NCBI RefSeq assembly: GCF_020382885.2
Contig: NC_058496.1
Span: 6,254,501 to 6,318,500 of the forward strand
DNA from: Scatophagus argus
Lineage: Eukaryota; Chordata; Actinopteri; Scatophagidae
DNA: 64,000 bases
Reading direction: 5' to 3'
The notes below the pieces were generated by a model that was not told the DNA's origin, did no database searches, and saw nothing but the letters and a program-made list of their open reading frames with translations. Of this stretch, positions 13,092-26,367 are shown piece after piece (position 1 is the first letter of the stretch; every line of letters starts with the position of its first letter). Made by a program: the position numbers and the translations under genes.

Positions 13092-16000
13092 CTACAAATT
13101 GACCAGCTCATGTGCAACGAACTGTTTGAGTCTCTCCAGGTATTGTCCATAGAGCTCCACATCGTTGTGTCCGGCCCCCTCGACCCAGAGCGGCTCCACG
13201 GGACGCTGACAGCGTTCATACAGCGCCAGGCCATGGGAGAAGTCAATGACCTCGTCCTCCGTACCGTGGATCACCAGGACCGGTGACGTTACCTTCGAAA
13301 TCTTGTCGATGCTTTGGAATAAGAAGATAAGAATACAGACAATTAGGTAGAGCTGTGTGATACAGACAAAGTGAAAAATGAGACTTGAGCTCGAGTTAAT
13401 GTAATCATAAACATGAAAAAACTAAAAGAGAAATGGAGCAAAGCTGGTTTGTCAACTGACCACCAGAGGGAGCTGCTGAGCATATTCCAAGCATTAAGGA
13501 GAGAAAAACACCTTGAATTGATCTGATACATCTAAAGTTCATATTTAACAATTTCTTTTCTGTGTGTGTGTTTCCCTGATGCAAACTCAATCATGCAATG
13601 CTGCTTGTGAAAGCATGTGAACGTCTGTGCAGGGAGGCTGTGTGCCCTTCTGTGGATGTTTGTGATGCCTTTAGCCTCGGCTTTCACACACGCCATCTGT
13701 CCGTGCGGCGCACTCACTTGGGGAAGGCGTCAAAGCAGTAGGTCTTCTTGGTGTCGGGGAAGGCCACTCTCATGCCTGACGTGAGCGGGGAGTGCAGGAT
13801 GACAGCAGCGCTCTCATAGCGAGAAGCCAGGTCCACAGAGGGCACGGTGCCAATGCTCTGGCCATACACGATCACATTCTCTGGCCGAATCCCATATCTG
13901 CAAGAAGGACACGGAATATCTGAATAAAATATCTGAATATCCTAATCTCAAATAGGACTACTAACAGGGCTAGCAGCCAGAGATATTTGGGTGAATTCTG
14001 CGAGCTTTTCCAGGCACTGGCAGGCTTCCAGTTAGGCCTTTTGTTAATTACAAAAAACAGCAGCTTGGCCAGCAAAACAGCTGATTGCTAAATAAAACAT
14101 TTGCTGCTTAGTGTTAAAGTTGATCAAAGTGCTTTTCGTAGTAAAAGATGAACTTAATCATCACGGTTCACCGCATGAGGTCTGGTTTTTACACACCACA
14201 CAATAAATACACTCACACAGGCAATTACTCTCCTATCACGCTCTCATTTGCCCCACACGCTGCTCCACAAGCACACCTGTGTGTTAACCGAGGCTTACTC
14301 ATACTCTATTATCAGCTGAAACGTCATGCCACAGTGAGTCAGTGATTATACGGTCCTCTAAAACAAGCACACAAAGATGGGAAACAGCCAGGGTTCAGTG
14401 GCTTTCCATAGCTTGTCGAAGCAGCTGAGCAGAGAGGACCACCACCGTAGTCTCGTGATTCATAGGGGAGGCGGGGGAGCGAGAGCAAAACGAGCAGAAA
14501 GAGAGCAGAAGAGACACTGATACTGGACTGAGGGTGAGGGAGAAACCAGCAGAGGAAGGGAAATAAAGAAAAAATGGGAAGAGAGGACATTCCACAGCTG
14601 ATTATGGAGAACGTGACCCACTGTAGCAGCACACAGGCAGTCAGCTGACCACCTGAAGCCTACTGTGAGAACACTGCATCACTGTCTCTACTGCTGGACA
14701 GCAAGTAGTAAAACAGCCACGACCAGCCTGACAAAATCTCCACTCTACTCCATAATGAAAATTAGCTGCACTAAAACTAGAGGCTCAACATTACAGCCTC
14801 TGCCACTGCACTGCTGTTATACACAGTGAGGAACAATAGATGAACCCCAAAGTCTGACACAACTCTGCGCTGCTGGGATGGATGGGTACAATTAAGGAGG
14901 TCCACAGACACAAGTCGAACACAACCTTTGCAGAGGAACAGCCTGCATTAACGTAGTCCTACTGCACTGAAAGCGCAACGGGCTTAAGTGCAGGAACATT
15001 CACTTCGGACAGCACCAGGAAATGTACATGAACACACACAGCCTGGTTTGCAGAGACGGTCATTAGCGGGAATTCAGGAACTGTTTATTGTTGGTGTGTC
15101 AGCTGGCCTTTGAGTAAAAATAGGGGTGAAAATACTGGCACGGAAAGGGAAAGTGTTAATGCAGATTGTTCTTTGGTGTTAAGAGCACCGTTAACGCTCA
15201 AGGCTGGCTGAGCATGACAATTCGTGGACTGAAAGCTTATCTTAATTATACAACATAACATAGCTATTTAAGGGAGATGAAGGACAGTGAGGACGAGGAG
15301 GAAGCCAGAATTTCAAACTTGCTACAAACTGCACTAAAAGTGACAACGACCTTTCTGAAGTGTCCAATTAGACCAGAAAAAAAACTGGCTGTTTTCACAA
15401 TTTGCAAATGTCATCTGCGTGTTCAGTCCCAATGATGTGTCATCAGAATAAATAAAAAAAACAAAAAACACACAGTTATCGAGAATCCACTTTGGTTCAG
15501 TCCAGCCCTTTTCCCAGAACCTTAAAAGCCTCAAGGGTTTTGACGTCTAAAACAAAAAGCGTCATCGCTTAACGGCTGCACGACGCCCAACGACGATCTA
15601 CACTCCCAATCACGAGTGTACAAGCAAGAGTCCTACCTCTTCCTGGTTCCTTGCTATATTGACAAAAAACAGTGACGGAAAGAAAAAAAAAATAGGCGAC
15701 CTGTCTAGAACCTTTCAGTTGCCATGCTTAAGCTCAGTTAACAGGCAATGTAATGTATATAAAGTAGGTAATAACGGAGGCTGAGGGCAACAAATTGTAA
15801 AAATCAAACCCAATTTTCTCCCTCACGAGCAGTAGAGTCTATCTGAAAAGGAAGACCGACGGTAATCAATCCATCAGGTTTATTTGTGTGTGTGTGTGTG
15901 TGTTTCAGGAGAGACATGGGAATTTCCTCAAGTGCCTGAAGCAGAAGTGACAGATATGCCCTCCAATACTGAAGTTCCACTCGTGCTTGACAGCAGATGT

Positions 16001-19000
16001 CAGCTGATCTGTGAGATGACTGCCACTTAGCTGTTCAATATTAACTCCACCCAGGAGGCATTACCATAAACTGCAAGAGGGTTGTTCGATTACGTATGTG
16101 AATGAGTGTTTAATTAGATCTTAAAACTCCACCAAATTGTCGAATAATGCAAAGCAGTGCCTGAAGGTTTGTTGTCACAACAATCTGCTGTTTATGGTTT
16201 TTCAGTGTAATCCTTAATCTGCTGTTACCATTTGCTTGGGCTTATCTCCTTTTGTTCATGCTTATCTAGTCAGTGTACTTGAACATATCAGGCCACTAAA
16301 GCCTGGCCAATCTTAGACGCATAAACACTCACCACACATTGATGTTACTGTCAATACAAGGAAGGTAAACCGAAACCATCCGACAGTTTGGTCATCACGT
16401 GAATGGATATATGAAAATAAATACAGCAGGGTTTTCCCCAGACTTAACCACATTAAGGCTGATTGGACAAACAGACTGATTATGTGATTGGCTGAATCCA
16501 TTTCCAGTTGTCCTTGGTTTTTAATTTATTGGGTGGGTCATTTTTTATCATTTTATTTTGGTAAATCAATGGAATGAATCTGAAGAACGATGAAAGTGGC
16601 TGCTTGCAACAGACTCTGGTCCAGCAAGCTAACCAGGTAGCCGACTAAATTCTATTAGATCATCCAGAATATCCCCTACGCAAGGCTGTACCATCCCATT
16701 TCACCCAGCACTTGAAAAACCAAATTAAAATGTTAAATACTGCCCAGCTCTGCACTGACCGGTAGGTAGGTGTGTAGGTGTTGTTTGTGTGTGTGTTTTG
16801 TATGTCCTTTTTTTGTACAACTTGTCTAACTGCATGTTTTTACTTTGTGTTGTTTGATGTAGTTGCTGTTTCTTTGCTCTGGCCTGCCCTGTACGGGGAA
16901 TAGAGATGAGTTTGAGACAATAATCTGGTACAATCAGTGTTTTATGATGTGTTTACAAGGCAAGTCAGCTCTTCTTAGTTTGGTACAACAGAGAACCCTA
17001 AAATTTCACAGGGTGTAATGTAAGAATATTCCATTTCTTGACATGTCGTGACTTTATTTTGTTTGTTTATTAGACCAAAAAGAGCTAAGAGTCTGTGAAA
17101 TGTATTAAAAAAAATCCCGAAACAAAAGGGTCAGAAGGTGGACAGCTGGAAAATGTTATCATGTCATCCAGCCCTTGTTTACATCTTTATAGCAACATTG
17201 TAGAAGTAGGAGTGTCTTGCTCAAGGACACACATATAAACACAATGAATAATGCAACGTTTGACTCTGTGACCTTCCACTTACAACAAGGTCGTTAACCA
17301 CCAACCCACCCCACTACCTTGGCACTGTGAGATGCACTGCTGGGGCTTTGCTGACACATTCAGGAAAGGCAGTGCAAAGAGGACAACAATTGCAGTGCAG
17401 ATATACAGCTGCACTAGGCTTAAAACGACCTTACGACAGGCTTCGACCAACCCAGATGTACACAAGATGCAACCCCCTTCTGACCGGCCTACAACACTAG
17501 CCTACAATTTACTCCATTTCATTTCAGCTTGAATAGAAGTAGCCAGCCATGCTCCATGGTTACACCCCTCCCCCAGACCTTCATCAATTTAGTGTCCTGA
17601 CACAAATCCAATCTATTATGCATCACATCCTCCCTCGTTCCCCTTCTCCGTCTCTCGCTCCCTCTTGGCTGCCCACCTTTTGCTCCCTGAAGACCAAAAA
17701 TATTCTCATCCCATAACAGTCACTATGACTAACAGATATTTTAGGATATCCTGAACATATGTAGAGGCATTTTCAACCGATTAGGCTACCATCTGCACTA
17801 CAGCAGGGGGATCCTTCACTGAAGCTTTCCAATGATCCATTATCATGCTTAGCACCTTCTTACTCATCTCCTTCCATTGTATACTTCAGATATGTCCGGA
17901 AATAAATACATGTTGGGGTCTAATTATATAATCAACAAGTACCATCACTAAGTGCTGCTACAGTTGCTCTGTGCTAAGGAAAGTCAGGTGAGTGATTGCA
18001 GTCCACCCTACTGACTTAACAGACACAGCAGCCTTTGTCTACAGGTCCCATCGGCATAACTGCCACTGAAGCGAAGAGAAAGTAAACAGTTCATGGACAC
18101 GGTCGGTTGCCTCCCTGTGTCCGTGTTTGTGAGAATTTCTCCCCACTATTGAACTTCTAAGAAGACAGAGTGCTTTTGACTCAGATCAATACAAGATGAT
18201 TGACCAGGAAGTGAGATTTTCCTTTTTGTTTTCATTGGCCATTGTGCGGATAGACCACGATCTGAAAGCTCATTGGAAATTGGTTGCTAGGCTACCACTC
18301 AATATTAGACTAGCAGGATTGACTGCTGGCCCGCCTCCACCTCAGAGGGAAAGGAAAATAATACAGTGCCATTCTGTAGTGAAAACACACACACACACAC
18401 ACATAAGAGAGAGAGCGAGAAAGTGGGCTGATGGCTTTTGTCAGCTTGGTCACTCTTCACTCAAAACCCACCACATTTTCCTCATGGCGTCTCATTTCTT
18501 CTAACGCAGAGCAACAAACAGCACACCTGACCCATTCTTCTATTAGCATGAGTAATCCTTAGTATGATAAGGGAGGCCGCGTGAGTGTGTAAACCTGCTG
18601 ACTCATACAATTACTAAACCCTCTGGCCCACTTCCGGACTCAGGTGAAAGGAGTGCCCCATCCATGGGAGCCGGAACAACGCAGGAGCAGTCGAGCTATT
18701 TGGTGGTGAGACTGTCAGCGCAGTGACAGGTGGCTGCCCTCTGTCATATGACAGGGGAGTTGAGTGACCACAGCCTACGCAAGCGTGTCAACACTCGGGA
18801 GAAGCTGAATTTGCTGACTGCTGAATCACGAGCAGAAAAGGACAGGATCTGGTGCGTTCAAAATATCAAATAATCAGGAAAAAAAGGCACAGCGCAACAA
18901 GCAAGAGAAAGTGAAATGGTTTGGAGGCCTTCTTCAGGCTGTGCGCCTGATCTAAGACGAGCGATGTGTATGAGGGATGTGCGCACCGGACTGATGTGAG

Positions 19001-22000
19001 GCCATGCAGAGCGGGCTTTTGATGTGATAAACACGGTGTAGTTGATTCATGTTCTGCGGGGTCAAAAAGCTGGGCTGTACCCTCTCTCTGTCACATCACA
19101 GACAGTCAATTATGAATCTGGCACAGCCCTCAAACCATCAAACGCAGAAGGCTGAGTCAAAAAGGAAGATAATAAGAAACTCATTTACACTAAGCTTTGA
19201 GGATCCAACACTAAAAAGCTTATGAACATACAAAAGCAGAAAAGCATGCAAGGACAAAAATATTAATATGCATGAGACTCCCCCAACCCTATTTTCTGTT
19301 AATAAAGCCCCCATAACTTGTAATTTTGTGCCTTCAAGTCCCACATTTTAACTCTAGTTATTAGCTTGCAATTAGCCCTGAATGGCTGTAAAGAAGTACA
19401 GGATTAATTTGAAACTGAAGTGTCTGTTGGGGTGGTATGAAGCCATCGGTTTGGTGGAAGTTGCAGAGTATTGCCGACAAAGAAAGTCTGATGTGTGGCA
19501 ACGTAAGCAGTGTGTTAACGGTCCTGAAAGTGGGAAGATTAGTACATACCGTAACGGGAGGGCAGCTGAGCCCTCGCAGACACAAAGAGCAACTCCAACG
19601 TGGTGATATTACAAGTTTTACATTGAAGCTCGTCATTTGCTTAAAGCCATAAAAGTGTGCAAAGTGGATCCAGAGAAACTAAACTGTACTTCTATTTTAA
19701 TTATTCAATTTCCTTCAGAGTGTCATTTTTTTTAATCGTCATAACATCTTCTAACGTTACCCTTTTATGAAAATGAGATCCCCACATAGCACTACGCAGA
19801 TATGTTTTGTTTTAAGCTTCTGTGGCACCAGCAGAAGAAGAAACAGCTCGACGAACTGGCATTCGGACTTACAGCTTCTGAGCGTGTTATTATGTGTGAT
19901 GATTTAGCCTCACTAACACTTTATTAGTGATGTGCTGGCGACAACACAGGGCAGCACAGCTGAGATGACAGTGTGTGTATTCCATGTCTATTATTGCCTT
20001 TTTGACATGAATGAGAACAACTCCTCTCCGTGGCACACAGTGTCGAAACATTCACACATTCCCCATCACATCGCAAAACTGACTCCAGTATGAAGAATCA
20101 CACACAAAAAACTGAACAGAAACCCTTTATTGTGTCAGTGTCTCATGACCTGCTCCCAAACCGTAGTGTGCGTTGTGGTCACTGTGTGTATTTGTGCATT
20201 ATTAAAGCTGATAGACAGCGTAATTGCAGCTGTGTGAAAGCACAACAGGGCGAAGCAGAGACAACAACAAAAGAAACAACCAGCACTCATTCATCTGATG
20301 GATGGAACTCAGTCTCGCCCACAAGGCACGCAAGCTGAGTCCTCTTGAATACCAAGTTATACCAATCACCCTGTATGCGCCAAGCTGATCCCGAAAAGGT
20401 CTGCTCTTCCCTTTTTTGCCAAACAGCTGATTAACATCATGTACGAAAACAGTTTGCTTGCTTGCCTTCAGTAAATCTAGTAAGCAAATATCCATCTGAG
20501 TGAGGCGCAAAAGTTAAGTTGGTCTAAACAAATTAGGTGGTTAGAATGAGGATTTGGACCATGACCTCAGTTATTCAGACAATCCACTAATAGTCTGCCC
20601 ACTTGAGTCACATGTGATCACATGCAGGACGCAACATGCATCACACTGTGATCAAGACTCATTGCATAAATAAATCTGTGTTTTTTAGATCTACATACCA
20701 TTACAGCTAGAGTATGAATTATTAAACTAGAAGAGTTGTACTGTAATAAAGTCAAAAGATCATAGATGAGTTAGAGGTAAAAGATTTTCAAACTCATGCA
20801 TCTCTACACACAGCAAAGACCGATCCTGGGCCACGCAGTATGCAGGAATAAGTTACACCATGCAAATTGTTTTATCTGAGCGCACATAAAGAGATGTCAC
20901 GAACAGTTAGGTTTTGCATTTAAGTCAAGAACACCACCAACTGCCCCACACACATATTAGCAATTGTAATTTGTTAAGTTTTGTCGCAATCAGATTGTCA
21001 TAGCTAATTTCTGCACTGGTCACGATTTTGTGTGGGAGCAGAAGATTCCCTGGTGTATTAACAAAAATACTGTGAGTGAGTGGGAAAATAAGAACAAAAA
21101 GGGGGACAAAAAGCACATTAAGAACAGGACAACACAGAAGCAATAAGTTCTCCCTTTTCTTTCAAGCAGTCTGGCGCTGTGTATGAGAGAGAAAACAGAA
21201 AGAGCGGATTTCAGAAGAAATGATTCTTTTCTTTCCAGTCACATTTGACATCACGACTAAAGCTTCGGTAAAACTGTTTGCATGGCGATGAAATATGCTA
21301 AACTAGAAACACAAGTGACAGAAACACTACAGCAATGGAATGTATTTTATCCAACACACACACACACACACACACACACAACAAGCCACCAGAAAAGCAG
21401 GTTCTTCTTTGCAGCAGTGGCCTATTTCCTGTGTGCAGAACCTTTATGATCAAGAGTTTCCTGTTTAACTTGCCAGCTTCCTTATATAAAGGCCCTTATT
21501 TAGAGAAAGCTGTTCAGTACGTTCTGTGAGCTGGTGGACGGTGTAAAATGTAAAAGAAGTGCTGAGAGAGGTTCACAGCGAGGGTCGGCAGCTAAGAAAC
21601 ATTAACATTTTGCTGTAAGTGGCCCTACCAGTGTTATTCATCAGCAGTTATGCAGTGCCAACACCCTCATTTACCTCCGAAGGAACATACAAAACACCCA
21701 CATCAGCGCAGACACAGGAGGAGCACTCCACACTAGAAGTCTGGTTCTTTTCTCTTTCTGTGGTGGATTTACACCCGTTTGGCTCTTCTGCTCCAGCCTT
21801 TTTAGTTTTCCCGAGCCACCGCTTCCCATCTCCTCTCTCAGTCATTTGTTTGTCCTCTAACAGGAAGTATATAAAAACAACCAGGCCTACTGGATGAACT
21901 TTTATTCACCCTCCCCCCACCCCTATTTCCATAAATAAGAAGGCACATATATGACGGTCACATCATTTCCCACTCACACACACACACATAAACATTGTAC

Positions 22001-24007
22001 ACTCCACGTCCTGCTCTCAGTAAGAATCGGTGTGTGTGGATGTGTGTCTTCTGTGCAGAGAAAAATGATCTTACATGTATGAACAGTACGTGTTTAAGTA
22101 ACAGTTCTTTTCAATAATTTAATTTAATTTCATAAAATATTTCCTCAATTAAATCTATGAGAGAAAACTGTCAAAACGTCTATCACAATTTCCCAAAACC
22201 CAAGGTGTCGTCTTCAAATCACACATTCAAATTAGCGATTATTTAATTTACTTAACTAAATGCTCCAGCTCCACATATGTGCATTAAATGTATGTGGCCG
22301 ACATCTGCGGCCTGTCTCCTGGAAAACCAGCTGTCAAGACGTGGGATACAATGACGATGGTGTTGCAAAAAGACAAAAGAAGGAGATGACGCTAAGGTTA
22401 AACACGGACAGAAGGAAGTGAGAGAGAGAGACATGGGGTTAAACAGACAGACTGATGAACATCCGTGGGGAGAGACTGACGCCGAGAGTTCTTGCCTGCA
22501 CTAAGTTGTGATAAATGATATTGGATTTTGGACAGATACCAGTTATGAAAAAGGCATCACAAGGACTTAAAAACTGTGATATACTGCCAAATACTAAGAG
22601 ATTTATTTGTTATTTATTTATCAATGTAACAAACGTTTGGTTATAATATCTATATATTTGGTTAAAACATCGTCAACACTGAATATGAACATTTTATCAG
22701 CTGGGCAATCACAGATATAGATTGTAGATCAGCTGAGGTTGAATATCGGCCAATAAATATCAGGCTATTCACAGCCTGCAGAGCAAAAAGATGCAGAAGA
22801 GCACCCACTCACACCTACATATGGCTGGCCAACATAATCATAGAAACCACGCTCCTTATTATCGCCTACGAGAACATCATGTCATCCCACTATTCCTCAT
22901 CTCCACCCAAGATTTTAAATCAGGCCCAGTCAATCTGTTCCTCCGCCCAGCTCCTTCAGGAGGCTCTTCACATCTTCACCTCTCCCAGCTCTTTTTGTTA
23001 TCCCTTCATGTCTGTGATTTTCCACATCAACCAACATCAGCCTGGTTTCTTTAGGCTGTATTTCAACTGTCCATGTGCACTTTGCCAAATCCCCCCACAG
23101 CTGTAGACATTCACAGCATAAGAAAACAAAGGAGGGTTGATGTTGTCGTTACTACATCATATCTAACTGCAAATGCAAAGCTGTTAACAAGAATGACGTG
23201 CACAGATAGCTGCTATTAATACTACTGTCCTCAGTGTGTACACAGCTGACAGCTTAATTTATGACTTGCAACATGTAGAGGAAAAATTACAAAAACTACT
23301 CCGACTAGAACTATTCTTGTGCACTGTCCCGGAAGGTTTTTACTTTCCTTTTTGCCTAAAGGACTTACATTTAGGCTTTATTTTGCAACCAGTATTCAGC
23401 GTAGGTTCTGCTATTCAGTTAATCTAATATCAATGCATAGATCATCACTTATCGATCGCTGCATCCTTTCTCTACAGCCTATGGCAACAGCTGTGTACAG
23501 GTTCTCCCTTCTTCCCTCCATCATCATCATCTGTCCTTACCGTGACCGGAGTGCCTGCCAGGCAGCGTCTACATCAGCGTACAGGTTCTTCTCAGAGGGT
23601 TTCCCAGAACTGGCCCCGTAACCCGAGTAGTCGTAAGAGAAGACGTTGCAGTTGATACGTGATCCAAGGCCAATGTAGAAGCTGCTCATCTGGCCCAAGT
23701 CCACTGCATTTCCATGGGAGAATAATAGTGTGTAGCGGGCGTTGGGCGAGCAGCGGACAAACATGCAGGCAATGCGGTTCCCTCTTGACGTACGTGTCAT
23801 GAAACACTCAATGGCGTCCTTCTCACGGGAAGAGTACTGCCAGTCGGCCCGCTCAGAGAGGTGCAGCGTCCATCGGCTGCCGCTCTCATCACACATGAGG
23901 CTGTAGGTGGGCTCTGGGGGCAGGAAGGCCAGCTTAGAGGCGATCTTGCTGGGGCACGGTGGACAGCAGAACAGGCAACATAGCTCGCTGAGGGATAAGT
24001 GGTTCAT
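13092..24007 (-). CDS. abhd17b: ABHD17B, alpha/beta-hydrolase S-depalmitoylase
   Basis: Three coding exons in transcript order: 24007-23541, 13897-13718 and 13311-13092. All junctions are GT-AG and in frame. The product is 288 aa, which matches my recollection of human ABHD17B. The N-terminus carries a cysteine cluster ([13 protein letters not shown]; Cys10, 11, 14, 15, 18), which in this family is palmitoylated for plasma-membrane and endosome targeting. Residues 90-140 hold the strand and oxyanion region ([20 protein letters not shown]). The catalytic triad is visible: Ser170 in GQSIG, Asp235 in HGTEDEVID and His264 in GAGHND. ABHD17 proteins remove palmitate from N-Ras and PSD-95. The first intron within the coding sequence is 9.6 kb. 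An acceptor 10 nt upstream of the start codon (exon edge 24017) shows that a 5' non-coding exon lies further right. I chose B over the A and C paralogues from sequence similarity and neighbourhood. Confidence 0.96.
15885..15902. repeat. (TG)9 microsatellite
   Basis: Nine TG units in the abhd17b intron, seen directly. Confidence 0.9.
18385..18402. repeat. (AC)9 microsatellite
   Basis: AC units in the abhd17b intron, followed by a GA-rich stretch. Confidence 0.9.
21354..21380. repeat. (AC)13 microsatellite
   Basis: AC units in the abhd17b intron, seen directly. Confidence 0.9.
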
Positions 24008-25348
24008 CCTCAAAACACTGTGACAGATAGAGTGACGATGGTCAAAAAAGAAAGAAACACATTTCAACAGCATATCAGATGTAAGAAATCCCTTTGAAAA
24101 CTACGAATAAGAGAGTGCAGATGCTGTTTGAAAGGCTACATCTCTTTTTTTCCTCTCACACAACTCAAACTAATCTGCCACAGCATCCCCTGCAGACTGA
24201 TCACAAGGAAAATACCACAAGAGCAAATTGATGCCACAGAAGTCTTGAATGAATCATGTTCTCTTCAAGAATATAAACACTTGTCTATGTTAAGCTCAAA
24301 ACAGGGAGTTTCCAAGACTGAGGGCTATAGCCAGGCTGCGTTCCTTTTTTAAAATACACTATCACAATTTCACTCCATAATGGATTGCTCTCTTCAGCGA
24401 GATTTATAAAACAAGAGCGAAAAAAAAGCCCTTACCCTGACTGGCTCCACCAGCACTCAGACATATTGACTTAAAAGGCTTTCTGGTTTCACCCTGCACC
24501 TGGAGCCCCACCTGAGGTTACCTTTTAGATATTCCAGTGGCTTTTGAATCACAGTGGCCAGCTCTCATGATGGGTGGCTTTGGAATTTGAGTCCGTGTAG
24601 CTACACGTTTACTTCTTAACAGATGGAAGCAGATCACGGTCAAGTTATGACAGTTTTATGCTGTTGGGATGTGACTTAAAAGCCTCTAATGAACTATGAA
24701 CAATGAAGCACATAGGTAGCAAACGTTGACAGCCTCTAATGCCATCTATACCAACTCAAAATGAGGTACGGCTTTGCAACCGCCTCTTGGTCCATACTTT
24801 AGCCTCCTACCTGATTAGCAACTTTCAACAACTTTGTTATGAATGGTCCTTTGTCTTGATGAGAAACAGTTTTACAATAAAAGTGGCTGGCCACTTCAAC
24901 ACACACGTGAATCCAAAAATCACTTCTTGATTACACAGTCACATCAGCTTAATTACCTGTGTGTGTCACTCATCTAAAGATGATCTTGGGTGAACACTTT
25001 ATATATCCACTTGTAATCTATGATTGCCACTTTTGCAGGATGCTGTGGCATCCCAAAGGAGCACGCAACAGCAAAATACACAGTAGAGGGTATTTGCTTC
25101 CCATATTCCCCGAAATAGTCCATAATCTCTAGCCACGGAGACAGAATGGAGCCCAGCAGCGATTTACTGTAAAATGGTGGAGGCAGAAATGTGTTCAGCG
25201 AAATTACAATGAATCTGGTTTGTGGAGATTTAACATCCAGTGGCGAGACACACTTTATTGCCAAGTGTTACCGGCCAATTAGCCAGCAACACACGGATGT
25301 TCCTTATCAACACTGAACACTGAACGGAGAAATGATCTCAACATTACC
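24008..25348 (-). other. abhd17b 5' intron
   Basis: Lies between the coding-exon acceptor (24018-24019) and a strong donor-like site on the minus strand, CCAG|GTAATG, at 25348/25347. No coding sequence was recognised. If the donor is real, the non-coding first exon starts in the CpG-rich stretch just to the right. Confidence 0.4.
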
Positions 25349-26367
25349 TGGACGGTTGTTTTGTTTTCTTTCTATTTTGAGGCGACAGTACTGGCCACCG
25401 TCGCCGTAGTTAGGCGTTATCTTCGCACCAAGACAACTAATTTATCTTCTTCTCGACGCCAGGAGATTGACAAAGCTATCCTTGGCCAGATTATCCTCTG
25501 TTCCGTGTCCTATTAGTAAGCGATGTCACTTTGCGTGTGCATATCCCTCTTGGCACCACAGCTGTGAGTTACTATTAGCTAGCCGCTTCGTCCTCCGGTC
25601 CAGACACCCTCCGAAACTGTTGTTTCTTTTCCTTCTCTCGGTTGTCTCAACATATGGTCCTGAATGATAACGAGATCGATTCATGCAAAACACTCAAGCC
25701 TATGCGGCTCAGCAGCGACATGGAAAAATTCAATAAAGGTATAAAATTAACTTAATTCTTGTCACACGTCCGTGGCGGTGCCAAACAGTTCACGGCAGTG
25801 TCTCCAACCTCCCAAACATCACCGCTTTCGTTGTGAATATCGCTCTGCTTGCTATCTTAACTCCTGAAGACGGATAGGGTGTGATTGACAGCTGTGTGGG
25901 CCAATAGAAAACAGACTGCTGAAACGAGTCAACCAATGGCACAAAGTGTGGAAATTTGTGGGTGGTTGCTGTACGCGCCTGAGAGTGGTGACCTAATGTT
26001 TTGATTGACGCTTAGAAGAACCAATGAAAAATTACTATTGAGAGACTCAGTCCAATCAGAAACGATCAAGGTATTTCTAAAGTCCAATCAGGTGACGTCA
26101 TTGACCTTTAACTGTTATTAAGCGTGTTTGTCAATGTGTTAAAATGTTGAGATCCGTTTTCATATGTTTATTTCAACAAACAACTCTTTGTCTTGATTTA
26201 TTATAACTATTTTTTTTCAAAGTGGAGTGTGTCTGTTTTGACGTCAATGACGTTGGCTGGCGTGCTCGTACTTCTTCCGGGTTAGTATCCTCGCTCTTTC
26301 TCAGGCATGCTTTTGGATTTGTGTACCCACATGATATGTGGAGGCCAACTAAAGACTGGAAAATAAG
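25349..26367. promoter_or_regulatory. Divergent promoter region of abhd17b and c9orf85
   Basis: About 1 kb separates the presumed minus-strand first exon of abhd17b from the c9orf85 start codon. It holds CCAAT boxes at 25901, 25933, 26021, 26052 and 26084, all on the plus strand; two palindromic TGACGTCA cyclic-AMP response elements at 26093-26100 and 26239-26246; and an ETS-type CTTCCGG at 26274-26280 about 90 bp before the c9orf85 ATG. No TATA box is evident. This looks like a TATA-less housekeeping bidirectional promoter. Motif identities are seen; their use is inferred. Confidence 0.6.

Larger units (their letters stand above)
13898..23540 (-). other. abhd17b large intron, 9.6 kb, no gene seen
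   Basis: Holds microsatellites (GT at 15885-15902, AC at 18385-18402, AC at 21354-21380) and an old repeat-like stretch near 17200-17310 with a GTGTCTTGCTCAAGGACAC motif common in teleost SINE/LINE tails. No exon-like conserved coding sequence was found on either strand. The size contrasts with the 406 bp intron between the last two exons. Confidence 0.6.

Noticed and set aside
24128-24352. 74-codon frame upstream of the abhd17b start exon
   Set aside because: In the 5' intron of abhd17b on the opposite strand, no splice context or similarity.
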